Source: an uncultured Prevotellaceae bacterium
GTDB taxonomy: Bacteria; Bacteroidota; Bacteroidia; Bacteroidales; Bacteroidaceae
Assembly: GCA_902779455.1 (NCBI GenBank)
Contig: CACZBS010000006.1
Span: 62,001 to 126,000, forward strand
Length of the DNA: 64,000 nucleotides
Direction of reading: 5' to 3'
Of this stretch, positions 53,753 to 62,197 are shown piece after piece. Position numbers and translations under genes: made by a program. The notes below the pieces were generated by a model. The model searched no databases, was not told the DNA's origin, and was given only the letters and a program-made list of their open reading frames with translations. Every line of letters begins with the position of its first letter. Position 1 is the stretch's first letter.

Positions 53753-54907
53753 ATGAGAAAAGTGTCAAGCCAATGGTGGGACCACCTGCTGGTCTGCCTC
53801 GTGGTCTTCGTTCTGGGCTACGTGCTGTGGCTGGCATCGCTCAACCTGAGCATCTTTAACCCCCTGAAGCAGGCCCTCGAGGACTTCAAGATGACTGACG
53901 TCTACTTCGAGATGCTGCGTGGCGGCGAGAAGGACAGGGCCTTCAGCGACAAGATCGTGCTGGTGGACATGACCAAGCAGACGCGGCGCAGCGACATCGC
54001 ACGCACTATCAGCGACATCAACGCCTGCCAACCGCGGGTGCTGATGGTCGACCTCGTGTTCCAGCGCCCCAATGCCGACCTGAGCGACGACATGCCGCTG
54101 ACGGATGCCGTCGTCGAGGGCGCTGCCGACGATGTGTTCTCATTCAAGCTGGTCGACTACGACCCTGAGCGCGCCGCCTTCCGAGGCAGCGTCAAGTCAT
54201 ATTTCAGCGATGCGGCCGACTTCGTCTGGGGCTACAGCAACATCCTGCAGACCCATCCGGGCGGCAGCGTCAGGCTCTACACGCTGACGCAGCACCTGGG
54301 CGACACGCTGGTCTGGTCGATGCCCTATCTGGCCGCCTGCCGCTATCTGGGGCGTGAGCCTCAAGCTGAGGACACGGACCAGCGCCTCATCGTCTACAGC
54401 GACCTCGACTTCCACGTCATCGACTGCGACAGCGTCGCCAGCCATGCCGACCTGCTGCGCGACAAGGTGGTCATCCTTGGCGCCCTCGACGAGGAGGCCG
54501 ACAAGCACATCACGCCCATCGGCAAGAAGCCGGGCATGGTGATCCAGGCCTACTCCACGCTGTCCTACATCGACCACCCGACGGTGCGCACGATGAGCGG
54601 CACGACCAGCTTCCTGCTCGCCTTCGTCGTCTGCATGTTCTGTGCCTGGGCCGGATGGCGCATCCGCCAGCGCTATCCCTCGACCTACAGCTACGTGCTG
54701 AAGCTCTTCTACTTCGGACTGACGGCCCTCTTCGTCTGGCTGTCGTTCATCAGTTTCGTCTATCTCGACTATGAGGTCGACCTGCTCTATCCGCTCCTGG
54801 GCATGGCCCTGGTCGAGGAGGGCCGGCTGCAATATATGTTCATCGTGCGCGGCCCGCTGACGAAGTGGCGCCGCCGACTGGCTGAGAAATCTATTTACTA
54901 CCAATGA
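53753..54907 (+). CDS. CHASE2-domain membrane protein without an output domain
   Basis: A 384-residue inner-membrane protein. It has an N-terminal membrane helix (about 12-32) and a periplasmic CHASE2-type sensor (about 35-270; DKIVLVDMTKQTRRSDIARTISDINACQPRVLMVDLVFQRP, LLRDKVVILGALDEEADKHITPIG, PGMVIQAYSTLSYI). Three C-terminal membrane helices follow (about 283-305, 318-340, 342-362) and a short basic tail. Most CHASE2 proteins carry a cyclase, kinase or phosphatase at the C-terminus; none is present here, so the signal must pass to other proteins. It is the first gene of a six-gene unit and overlaps the caspase gene by 4 bp. Confidence 0.9.
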   Translation: MRKVSSQWWDHLLVCLVVFVLGYVLWLASLNLSIFNPLKQALEDFKMTDVYFEMLRGGEKDRAFSDKIVLVDMTKQTRRSDIARTISDINACQPRVLMVDLVFQRPNADLSDDMPLTDAVVEGAADDVFSFKLVDYDPERAAFRGSVKSYFSDAADFVWGYSNILQTHPGGSVRLYTLTQHLGDTLVWSMPYLAACRYLGREPQAEDTDQRLIVYSDLDFHVIDCDSVASHADLLRDKVVILGALDEEADKHITPIGKKPGMVIQAYSTLSYIDHPTVRTMSGTTSFLLAFVVCMFCAWAGWRIRQRYPSTYSYVLKLFYFGLTALFVWLSFISFVYLDYEVDLLYPLLGMALVEEGRLQYMFIVRGPLTKWRRRLAEKSIYYQ

Positions 54908-56748
54908 CAAGAAGAATCCTTTCCATACTGCTCGTCACGCTGATGGCCCTGGCCGCCGGCTGGGCCGACGACTTCGAGACGGAGGGCCGCGCCTGGCTGA
55001 AGAAGGCCAACGACAACTACGCCCGCGGCTACTACGACGTGGCGGTGGGCTACTACCTCAAGGCGGCCGAGTTCCATATCGTCGAGGCGCAGTTCTATCT
55101 CGGTTATGCCCTCTATACGGGCGAAGGCATCGACCAGAGCTATCCCTCGGCAGCCATGTGGTTCAAGCGCGCCGCGGCCCAGGGCTACCCGCAGGCGGAG
55201 TATAACCTGGCCTACTGCTACATGGAGGGCCACGGCGTGCCGCGCGACTACGACAAGGCGCAGCAGTGGCTCCTCGCCTCAGCCCGGCATGGCTATGTGG
55301 AGGCCCAGAAGACGTTGGCCGAATGTTACGAGAAGGGCATCCTCTTCGAGCAGAACGAGGCCGAGAGCCGGCGATGGCTCGAACTGGCCTCGAAGCAGTC
55401 TGCCGCCCAGCCCGCTACGCCAGCGACGCCTGCCCAGCCCGCAACGCCCGCCAAACCTGCAACACCTGCAACGCCTGCCACCCCTCAGACAGATGCCTCC
55501 GAGACGATTGCCCCAGACTTAGGTCAGATCGATCTCGTGCTCGACGGCCCACTGACGGAGCGCAAGGACCTGAAGCCCGAGCCCGTCGCTGCTGAGGCCA
55601 AGCCATCGACGGCCGAACCCGCCGCTCCAGCGACGCCGGCCACTGAAACCGCCCAGGCGACAGCCCAGCGCGAGCCCCTCATCCTCTATCCTCCTGGCCA
55701 GGAGCCCAAGAAGGCGGCCCCCGTGCTGAAGATTCTCTTCCCCAAGGACCAGTCGTTCTTCCATACGGACGTGGTGAAGGTGAAGTATCAGTTGCTGGCC
55801 GACGGACTGGAGGGCAGCACCAAGGTGACGGCCCTCGTCAACGGCATGAAGAAAGAACTCGACACCCGCGCCGTACGCCAGGCCAACAGCATCGACGTGG
55901 AGGTGCCCAACAGCGACTGCACCGTCACGCTCTATGCCTCCAATGAGGCAGGCAACAGCGAGCCCGTCAGCATACGCCTCATCCGCGAGAACGTCGCTCA
56001 GGGCGACCTGCCCCGACTGTTCTGCGTCGCCATCGGCGTGGGCGACTACAACGACGAGAAGCTGCAGCCCCTCAAGCTGGCCACCAAGGACGCCAGCGAC
56101 TTCGCCGACGTGGTGGCCAAGAAGAAAGGGCTGCCCTTCGCTGACGTGCAGGTGAAGCTGCTGACCAACGCCGAGGCCACCCGCGCCGACATCTTCGAGG
56201 CCATGGAGTGGCTCCAGCAGGAGACCACGCCCAACGACGTCTGTATCTTCTATTATGCGGGCCATGGATTCCGCGACGAGCGCGACCGTTTCTATTTCAT
56301 GCCCTACGGAGGCACCACCGACAAGCTCTACAACTGCTTCAGCGCAGCCGACTTCCGCAACATGGCCGACGACATCAACTGCAAGCTCATCGTCTTTGCC
56401 GACGCCTGCTTCTCGGCCGCTCTGCTCGAGGGCAGCCGCTCGGCTGCCGCCAGCCACTTCGTAGAGCAGCTCCGTCGCACGAAGAACGGCATCATGCTCT
56501 ACGCCTCGAGCGCCAGCGACACCAAGTCGAAGGAGGACACCCAATGGGGCAACGGCGCCTTCACCAAGGCCCTCGTGCAGGCCTTCAACGGCGGCGCCCG
56601 CCAGCAGTTCGACGAGGGCCTCTCGACGCAGGTGCTCGAGATGTACCTCTACAAGGAGGTGCGCCGTCTGACCAACTTCAAGCAGACGCCCATCTTCATC
56701 AATCCCAACGGAATGGAACACTTCAACATCTTTATCTATGAAGAATAG
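54904..56748 (+). CDS. Secreted SEL1-repeat protein with a caspase (C14) protease domain
   Basis: A 614-residue exported protein. Signal peptide 1-22. SEL1/TPR-like repeats span about 28-155 (FYLGYALYTGEGIDQSYPSAAMWFKRAAAQGY and YNLAYCYMEGHGVPRDYDKAQQWLLASARHGY), followed by a Pro/Thr/Ala-rich linker (about 160-265, repeated PATPAT) and an Ig-like beta domain (about 275-360). The caspase-like domain (about 365-610) has His454 in YYAGHG and Cys502 in FADACFSA, so it should be an active cysteine protease, probably in the periplasm. It is coupled to the CHASE2 gene (ATGA overlap) and to the next gene (11-bp overlap). A signal-controlled proteolysis role is inferred. Confidence 0.92.
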   Translation: MTRRILSILLVTLMALAAGWADDFETEGRAWLKKANDNYARGYYDVAVGYYLKAAEFHIVEAQFYLGYALYTGEGIDQSYPSAAMWFKRAAAQGYPQAEYNLAYCYMEGHGVPRDYDKAQQWLLASARHGYVEAQKTLAECYEKGILFEQNEAESRRWLELASKQSAAQPATPATPAQPATPAKPATPATPATPQTDASETIAPDLGQIDLVLDGPLTERKDLKPEPVAAEAKPSTAEPAAPATPATETAQATAQREPLILYPPGQEPKKAAPVLKILFPKDQSFFHTDVVKVKYQLLADGLEGSTKVTALVNGMKKELDTRAVRQANSIDVEVPNSDCTVTLYASNEAGNSEPVSIRLIRENVAQGDLPRLFCVAIGVGDYNDEKLQPLKLATKDASDFADVVAKKKGLPFADVQVKLLTNAEATRADIFEAMEWLQQETTPNDVCIFYYAGHGFRDERDRFYFMPYGGTTDKLYNCFSAADFRNMADDINCKLIVFADACFSAALLEGSRSAAASHFVEQLRRTKNGIMLYASSASDTKSKEDTQWGNGAFTKALVQAFNGGARQQFDEGLSTQVLEMYLYKEVRRLTNFKQTPIFINPNGMEHFNIFIYEE

Positions 56749-57649
56749 AATCATTGCAACGCTCTTCTGCCTCATGGCCGTCGCCATCGGCACCGTCGTG
56801 GCACAGACCTATACGGTCTACTCCGTCGTCGGCTCAGCCAAGATCGTCAAGGGCAAGGGCACGTCGCCACTGACCGCCCGCCAGCAGATCACCACCGCCA
56901 CACGCCTGATGATCGGGCCGGAGACGGCCGTCACCGTGCTCGACGAGAAGAACAGCCGCACCTACTACTTCGCCTCTGAGGGCACCCACACCGTCGGCGA
57001 GCTCGTCGAGAAGACCCGCAGCAGGGCCAAGCACGTCTCGCGCCAGTACATGAGCTATATGGTGAAACAGCTCTTCGACAGCGGCAGCACGAAGATGTCG
57101 CACCCTGACACCTACATGCAGGTGACGGCCACCTCCTATCGCTCCGCCTCGCAGGACTCCATGCTCGTGGCCAGCCTCACGCAGCTGCTGCCCCAGGGCA
57201 CAGGCGTCACCACCGAGCAATACCTCTGTGCGCCCGACACGCAGATCGGCAGCGAGTTCGACGTCAGCTTCGACCTCGTCTCCTGCGACACGGGCTACCT
57301 CGTCGAAGGGCAGGTGCCGGCCGGCACGGGCTGCTACGTCCGCGTGCATAACCACTCCGACGAGGCCCTCTACGTCAACGTGCTCGACATCGACGACCAG
57401 GGCGGCAAGTATCTTGTCCTGCCCGTCGACTCGGCCGCCACGTGCGCCCATCTGCTCGTGCCGCCCCTGAGCACCGTGGCGTTCAAGTCGGAGCCCTTCA
57501 TCTTCGAGAAAGGCAACTACGACAATGAGACCTTCGTGCTCGTCTCGAGCCTGGAGCCCGTCGACTTCAGCATCCTGATGAACCCCATCCGCGGCGGGCG
57601 CAAGGCGATGAAGACAGGCCTCTACAAGAAAACACTCCACGTCAAATGA
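56738..57649 (+). CDS. Secreted FecR-like/DUF4384-like protein
   Basis: A 303-residue exported protein (signal peptide 1-22). The N-terminal part (about 23-92; TVYSVVGSAKIVKGKGTSPLTARQQI and GPETAVTVLDEKNSRTYYF) resembles a FecR-type beta domain. The C-terminal part (about 168-285; GSEFDVSFDLVSCDTGYLV, CYVRVHNHSDEALYVNVLDIDDQGGKYLVLPVD, FIFEKGNYDNETFVLVSS) resembles DUF4384, a domain often seen with caspase-like and CHASE2 proteins as I recall. No catalytic residues were seen. The gene overlaps its neighbours by 11 and 4 bp and is translationally coupled to both. Confidence 0.82.
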   Translation: MKNRIIATLFCLMAVAIGTVVAQTYTVYSVVGSAKIVKGKGTSPLTARQQITTATRLMIGPETAVTVLDEKNSRTYYFASEGTHTVGELVEKTRSRAKHVSRQYMSYMVKQLFDSGSTKMSHPDTYMQVTATSYRSASQDSMLVASLTQLLPQGTGVTTEQYLCAPDTQIGSEFDVSFDLVSCDTGYLVEGQVPAGTGCYVRVHNHSDEALYVNVLDIDDQGGKYLVLPVDSAATCAHLLVPPLSTVAFKSEPFIFEKGNYDNETFVLVSSLEPVDFSILMNPIRGGRKAMKTGLYKKTLHVK

Positions 57650-58305
57650 ACATGATGCGACTCGCACTCACCACCTGCCTCGTGCTGCTCGCGGCCACGC
57701 TCCACGTCGCAGCACAGGCCACCGACAAGGCCGATGCCGACAAGCTGGTGTTCCAGGAACTCAGTGCGCAGCACGAGGTCGAGAACTGGCACCCCGAGCT
57801 CATCGTCCGCGCCGAGCGGCTCGAGGAGACGGCCGAGCAGGGCGTCTACGTCTTGCGCGGCGACTCCTTCCAGGTCAGTTCGCTGCGCTCCGACGTCTAT
57901 CTGCGCCAGGCCGACCGCGAGTGGACCCCCATCTTCGACGGCCGCTATCCCGTGGAGTCGCTCGTCAACCTGCTGATGAACCGCGTCGCTGACAACCGCC
58001 ATCTGCTGACCCTCCACCATCATCAGTACGGCGGCGCCGTGCCCACCATCATCATGCCCATGCAGACCCTCTTCGACGTGCTGGGCCGCACCACTGACAG
58101 CTACTGCAGCGTCAACGCCGTCACCAGAGACGAGATGCGGGCCGTGCTCGTCTTCCATCAGCGTCGCCTCAACTATATCCACATGCTCGAGCTCCGCGTC
58201 GCCATGAACCAGCTGACCCGCCCCGACGGCATGCTGACGGCCGACCTCTACACCAACATCCCGCAGAACGGCGTGCTCAACGTGTTTACAGAACGGAAAA
58301 AATAA
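57646..58305 (+). CDS. Secreted protein of unknown function in the caspase operon
   Basis: A 219-residue protein with a signal peptide (about 1-23) and a mostly alpha/beta soluble body. The segment GRYPVESLVNLLMNRVADNRHLLTLHHHQYGG is the most distinctive; it also has a PTIIMPMQTLFDVLGRTTD stretch. I recognise no family. Overlapping starts (ATGA with the upstream stop) show it belongs to the operon, and periplasmic location is expected. Confidence 0.8.
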   Translation: MNMMRLALTTCLVLLAATLHVAAQATDKADADKLVFQELSAQHEVENWHPELIVRAERLEETAEQGVYVLRGDSFQVSSLRSDVYLRQADREWTPIFDGRYPVESLVNLLMNRVADNRHLLTLHHHQYGGAVPTIIMPMQTLFDVLGRTTDSYCSVNAVTRDEMRAVLVFHQRRLNYIHMLELRVAMNQLTRPDGMLTADLYTNIPQNGVLNVFTERKK

Positions 58306-58317
58306 CCAACAGTCAAT

Positions 58318-59319
58318 ATGAAAACCATTATCAATGCAAAAGTCCTCATGGCGGCCCTACTCATGCTCGTGCTGGCCGCCACGACGGTACGGGCCGACAG
58401 CCTGTTCCGCATCGTCGAGGGCATGGACGACGCCCGGCTGCGGGGCGTCATGGAAAACAACGTCGCGACGATGCTCGCCACCTTCAACACCGCAGCCAGC
58501 CAGCAGCAGCGCAACCTGAAGCTGTCGAAGGACAACTTCACCCCCGACGCCATCCGCAGCCTCAGCCTCGTATGGAAGAGCAGCGCCATGATCTTCCCGC
58601 CCGTCAACATCATGGGCCGCTGCCTACGCACATCGGCAGGCTATCAGGTGCGTGGCATACCCGTCGACATGGTCGAGGCGGCCAAGGACGAGGCGCGCCA
58701 GGAACTGACCGTCGACTTCACCCCCGAGGGCAAGATCAGCAACGTCTCCATCGCCATCGACATGCACCGCTACGACATGATCATGGCCGAGAAGGCGTCG
58801 GACATCGACTATGCCCGCCGCCAGGTCATCATCGACTTCGTCGAGAACTTCCGCACTGCCTACAACCGCAAGGACATCGACCTGCTCACCAGGGTCTTCA
58901 GCGACAAGGCCCTCATCATCACCGGGCGCGTCGTCAGCGAGAAACCCAACACCGACATCGACCGCATGACGCTCTACAACAACAAGGTGGTCTACATCAA
59001 GCAGTCGAAGCAGGAATACCTCGGGCGCCTCTCCTCCGTCTTCAAGAACACGAAGTACATCAACGTCAAGTTCGACGAGATCGAGGTGATGCAGCATCCC
59101 AAGTACGACGACATCTACGGCGTCACACTCAAGCAGTACTGGCACACCGACCGCTACAGCGACGAGGGCTATCTCTTCCTGCTCGTCGACTTCCGCGACG
59201 ACAACCAGCCCCTCATCCAGGTGCGCACCTGGCAGCCCTTCAAGGACCAGGCCGGCAACGTCGTGACCAAGCGCGAGGACGTCTATCACCTCGGATCCTT
59301 CCGAATTGTTAGACAATGA
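58318..59319 (+). CDS. Secreted protein with NTF2/SnoaL-like domain in the caspase operon
   Basis: A 333-residue exported protein (signal peptide about 1-26). Residues 27-150 are mixed alpha/beta, including FSPE-like DFTPEGKISNVSIAID. Residues about 170-330 resemble an NTF2/SnoaL-like fold (RRQVIIDFVENFRTAYNRKDIDLLTRVFSDKALIITGRVV) followed by a VYIKQSKQEYLGRLSSVFKNTKYINVKFDEIEV segment common in Bacteroidota secreted proteins. There is no obvious active site, so a binding role is likely. It begins 12 bp after the previous gene. A microrepeat of 84 bp separates it from the last gene. Confidence 0.82.
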   Translation: MKTIINAKVLMAALLMLVLAATTVRADSLFRIVEGMDDARLRGVMENNVATMLATFNTAASQQQRNLKLSKDNFTPDAIRSLSLVWKSSAMIFPPVNIMGRCLRTSAGYQVRGIPVDMVEAAKDEARQELTVDFTPEGKISNVSIAIDMHRYDMIMAEKASDIDYARRQVIIDFVENFRTAYNRKDIDLLTRVFSDKALIITGRVVSEKPNTDIDRMTLYNNKVVYIKQSKQEYLGRLSSVFKNTKYINVKFDEIEVMQHPKYDDIYGVTLKQYWHTDRYSDEGYLFLLVDFRDDNQPLIQVRTWQPFKDQAGNVVTKREDVYHLGSFRIVRQ

Positions 59320-59396
59320 ACAATGTACAATGAACAATGTACAATGTACAATGTACAATGAACAATGTATAATGAATAATGTACAATGAACTAAAT
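59320..59396. repeat. ACAATGTACAATGAACAATG microrepeat
   Basis: About nine degenerate 7-10 bp units of ACAATGT/ACAATGA fill the gap between 58318-59319 and 59403-60800. A short stretch of the same repeat lies at 61240-61262, next to the PE-2 elements. Confidence 0.8.
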
Positions 59397-59402
59397 ACCG
59401 CT

Positions 59403-60800
59403 ATGCTAAGAAAACTATTCCTCTTCGTGGCCCTCATGGCCACCACCATGGCAGCCAACGCCCAGAACGTGCTGGAAGTGAAGGACGTGTCGCAACCCAA
59501 CGACGTCTATTCCAGCGACGCAGGCGAAGCCGCCGTCATCGTCAGATGTCATGCCAGCATCCCCCTGAAGTTCTCCTCGACCATGGACAAGCGCGTCGTG
59601 CCCTTCCGCACCGACCTGCAGGGCTCCGACTCCGTCTACTACATCGCCTTCCCAACGGGCAACCGCTATCGCGGGCGCATCCTCTCGATCATGTCGCCGG
59701 GCTACATCACCGTCGAGCATGCACTCGAGCTGCAGCCCAAGCAGATCGTCTCGCTCGAGCTCACCGACCCCAACGCCCTCGTCGATGCAGGCTGCTACCG
59801 TGAGCACCGCAATCGCGGCGTCCTCGAGTTCAAGAACATGAACTACGACGAGGCGCGCAACCAGTTCGTCGTGGCCCGCCAGTGCAGCGACGTCGACATG
59901 CAGGAGAACGACCGCAACATACAGCTCGTCGACTCCATCCTCGCCCTCCGACGTCAGGGCGACCAGGCCTTCAACCTGCTCGACTATCGCAAGGCTGCCG
60001 ACTACTACGACGCCATGCAAGCCCTCAACCCCAACGACCGCTATGCCTCCGAGCGCTACGCCCTCTGCATGCGCAACTTCCGCCAGGACTGCGACGTCAC
60101 CTTCACCCAGGCCGAGTTCTACTTCAACGAGCGCGCCTACGACAAGGCCAAGGAGCTCTACCAGCGCGTCATCAACGACGACTGCAACCAGAAGGCACTG
60201 GCCACCGACCGCCTCAACTATATCACGATGAGCCAGACGACGAAGAAGGACCACGCCCGCGTCTTCACCTACGAATATCGCAAGGACGTGCCCTACGGAT
60301 TCTCCTACGGTAAGTACAACATGCACAAGGTCGGCGGATTCTTCTCCCTCGACATCAGCCCCAAGGTGTTCGACGCCGTCCGCTCCGAGTGCCGCTACGG
60401 CGACGAGAAGTTCCCCGAGTTCAACGTCGGCTTCGGCTGGACCGTCAAGATAGCCAACCCCGTCTGGATCTTCTTCGGACCCGGATTCACCGGCAAGATG
60501 TACTACGGCAAGTACAAGGAGAACAGCGGCTCGGAGAAGCACTATCCTAACGCGAAGGGCCTGGCCCGCAACGACTCTGACCTCGACAAGGACATGTTCC
60601 TCAACGACCCGGAGGAGCGCGATGAGGCCGAGCGGCACATCAACTTCGCCCCCGCCATCTCACCCGTCGGCGGAATCTGCATCAAGTACAGCTTCTTCGC
60701 CCTCCGCGTCAGCTATCAGTATCGCTTCACCCTCCAGAAAGACCTCTCCGACTTCATAGGCCCCCAGCGCCTATCCGTCGGATTCGGTGTCGCATTCTGA
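59403..60800 (+). CDS. TPR-containing outer-membrane-barrel-like protein, last gene of the caspase operon
   Basis: A 465-residue exported protein; start at 59403 (MLRKLFLF) after the microrepeat. Signal peptide 1-21. A PEGA-like beta domain lies at about 25-130, a TPR-like helical region at about 135-285 (RRQGDQAFNLLDYRKAADYYDAMQALNPNDRYASERYALC; FYFNERAYDKAKELYQRVI) and a C-terminal beta-rich part (about 300-465) with alternating aromatics that ends in Phe (LSVGFGVAF), as outer-membrane barrels do. It may sense or anchor the system at the outer membrane (inference). A terminator follows at 60843. Confidence 0.84.
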   Translation: MLRKLFLFVALMATTMAANAQNVLEVKDVSQPNDVYSSDAGEAAVIVRCHASIPLKFSSTMDKRVVPFRTDLQGSDSVYYIAFPTGNRYRGRILSIMSPGYITVEHALELQPKQIVSLELTDPNALVDAGCYREHRNRGVLEFKNMNYDEARNQFVVARQCSDVDMQENDRNIQLVDSILALRRQGDQAFNLLDYRKAADYYDAMQALNPNDRYASERYALCMRNFRQDCDVTFTQAEFYFNERAYDKAKELYQRVINDDCNQKALATDRLNYITMSQTTKKDHARVFTYEYRKDVPYGFSYGKYNMHKVGGFFSLDISPKVFDAVRSECRYGDEKFPEFNVGFGWTVKIANPVWIFFGPGFTGKMYYGKYKENSGSEKHYPNAKGLARNDSDLDKDMFLNDPEERDEAERHINFAPAISPVGGICIKYSFFALRVSYQYRFTLQKDLSDFIGPQRLSVGFGVAF

Positions 60801-60842
60801 CGGCCAGGAAATTGGACTAATGCCAACGAGGGCATGTCAATA

Positions 60843-60886
60843 ATGAAGCGGATGGTCTGTGCAGACCATCCGCTTCATTTTTTTGC
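60843..60886 (+). terminator. Rho-independent terminator of the CHASE2-caspase operon
   Basis: A 17-bp perfect stem (60843-60859 with 60864-60880; core GAAGCGGATGGTCT) with a GTGC loop is followed by a run of seven T. Confidence 0.95.
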
Positions 60887-60957
60887 ACATCCATCTGGGG
60901 ACAAGGGCTGCAGCTTAGAATAAGGACATACCCCCCCACAAAATATTACTCAATGCG

Positions 60958-61219
60958 GTGATAAATGCCCGAGATTTTCAACGCCCCCCTGCCCCCCTCT
61001 AATCTTAGAGGGGGAGTTAGATAGCGTGCATGCCGCCCGCCTCCGCTGTTGTCACTGCGCTCATCTGCTCCTGCGGTGGTATCCAACTCCCCCTCTAAGC
61101 ATCTACTCCTGCGGTGGTATCCAACTCCCCCTCTAAGCATCTGCTCCTGCGGTGGTAACCAACTCCCCCTCTAAGATTAGAGGGGGGTAGGGGGGCGTTG
61201 AAATCTCAGCATTTATCAC
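60958..61219. repeat. Long palindromic element PE-2, copy 1
   Basis: Ends are GTGATAAATGC and GCATTTATCAC. Inverted arms of about 57 bp contain CTCTAATCTTAGAGGGGGAG. The centre has TAGCGTGCATGCCGCCCGCC and three tandem 38-bp units starting at 61063, 61101 and 61139 (ATCTGCTCCTGCGGTGGTAT type). No open reading frame was found, and the sequence is unrelated to PE-1. Confidence 0.9.
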
Positions 61220-61274
61220 TATAATTGATATGAACGAAGAATAATGAACAATGTACAATGAATAACTTAATGCG

Positions 61275-61513
61275 GTGATAAGTTCCCGGCAGCAGTCAAC
61301 GCCCCCCAGCCCCCTCTAATCTTAGAGGGGGAGTCAGATAGCGTGCATGCCGCCCGCCTCCGCTGTTGTCACTGCGCTCATCTACTCAACTCCTCCCTCT
61401 AAGCATCTGCTCCTGCTCCCCCCTCTAAGTATCTGCTCCTGCGGTGGTATCCAATTCCCCCTCTAAGATTAGAGGGGGGCAGGGGGGCGTTGGAAATCTC
61501 GGGCATTTATCAC
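61275..61513. repeat. Long palindromic element PE-2, copy 2
   Basis: A second copy in the same orientation, GTGATAAG at the left and GCATTTATCAC at the right, with the same TAGCGTGCATGCCGCCCGCC centre. Its internal 38-bp units are degraded to two short and one full unit. The 55 bp between copies carry an ACAATGTACAATG microrepeat. Confidence 0.88.
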
Positions 61514-61626
61514 CATGTTGCTAAATATTATATTTTCTTTTGTGTTCTGTTTGTAAGAAAAATTCTGACTATTTTGTCAATAAATCACAAGTCATTGGTT
61601 TTCAGGGATTTTATGGTCGCGAAGAA

Positions 61627-61714
61627 GAGAAGCGGCGCTTCTCGATGCGAGAAGCGGTCCTTTTCGACTCAAAAAGCGGCACTTCTCTGACCGAGAAGCG
61701 CCGCTTTTTCATAG
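61627..61714. repeat. Four-unit 22-bp palindrome array (GAGAAGCGGCGCTTCTC type)
   Basis: Units start at 61627, 61649, 61671 and 61693, exactly 22 bp apart (GAGAAGCGGCGCTTCTCGAT, GAGAAGCGGTCCTTTTCGAC, AAAAAGCGGCACTTCTCTGA, GAGAAGCGCCGCTTTTTCAT). The array ends 132 bp upstream of the -7 box at 61846. Confidence 0.9.
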
Positions 61715-61821
61715 ATGTGGCGCATGGTTGTAAAAATTATTCCGAATTAAACCGCGGGCTGGCGAGTGCGGCCTCATCTTTCTGTTCTTCACACGTCACT
61801 TCCCAGTTTTTCTCTATTTTC

Positions 61822-61853
61822 TTTGGTCGTTTCAGGAAAAGTTCGTATCTTTG
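61822..61853 (+). promoter_or_regulatory. Bacteroidales promoter (-33 and -7) of the structured RNA
   Basis: TTTG at 61822-61825, 20 bp spacer, then TATCTTTG at 61846-61853, a good match to TTTG-N20-TAnnTTTG. Transcription should start near 61858-61862. Confidence 0.75.
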
Positions 61854-61857
61854 CCCC

Positions 61858-62197
61858 GACCAAGCCAGTCCCCAGAGGTACAGGGCGGGTCAAAAGACAT
61901 CGATGGAATGAGGCCTTAGCTGTTGTAGGGCGGGTCTCGGAAAGGCGTTTACGAACGTTACCGTTCTGTGAGTTCAAACTTCGCAAACTTGAAACCATAC
62001 ACAGAGGTGATGCAACGGTAAGCGTCTGCGTGGGTGTTTTATATCCCCATTGTGGCTATATGTATTGATGTATAGCCAGTAGTGGCATATATAATTCACT
62101 TGGCGTGGGCTGGCTGCGTTGCTTATCCTTGTATGGGGGCAATGCGAAGGCCTGAATGCAGGGATGGGCGAGAGTGGATTCTCCCATGCCTTTTTTG
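61858..62197 (+). ncRNA. Candidate structured RNA upstream of the lectin-like gene
   Basis: An approximately 340-nt stretch between a consensus promoter and a terminator-like hairpin, with no convincing reading frame. Visible pairing: GACC/GGGTC near the 5' end; CCGTT (61961)/AACGG (62014) enclosing CTGTG (61966)/CACAG (62000) and TTCAA (61973)/TTGAA (61989); TAAGC (62019)/GCTTA (62121) enclosing ATAT/ATAT, CCA/TGG and GGCTATA (62054)/TATAGCC (62071). I do not recognise tmRNA, RNase P, 6S or SRP RNA. It may be a free small RNA, or a leader or attenuator for the gene at 62476, which has no promoter of its own nearby. The 280 bp after it (62198-62475) show no other clear feature. Confidence 0.6.
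62161..62197 (+). terminator. Terminator-like hairpin ending the structured RNA
   Basis: A GGGATGGG/CCCATGCC stem with one internal mismatch is followed directly by TTTTTTG. It could be a full terminator or an attenuator for the downstream gene. Confidence 0.65.

Noticed and set aside
59316-59402. Possible regulatory tandem operator before the last caspase-operon gene
   Set aside because: The units are degenerate 7-10 bp microrepeats like those in many other gaps here, without fixed spacing.
61490-61911. Open frames of 66 and 123 codons across the 22-bp array and promoter
   Set aside because: They are composed of repeat sequence and cross the promoter and RNA region; there is no signal or domain.
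61858-62197. Possible tmRNA, RNase P RNA, 6S RNA or group II intron
   Set aside because: None of the hallmark sequences I know for these was found; kept as an unassigned structured RNA.
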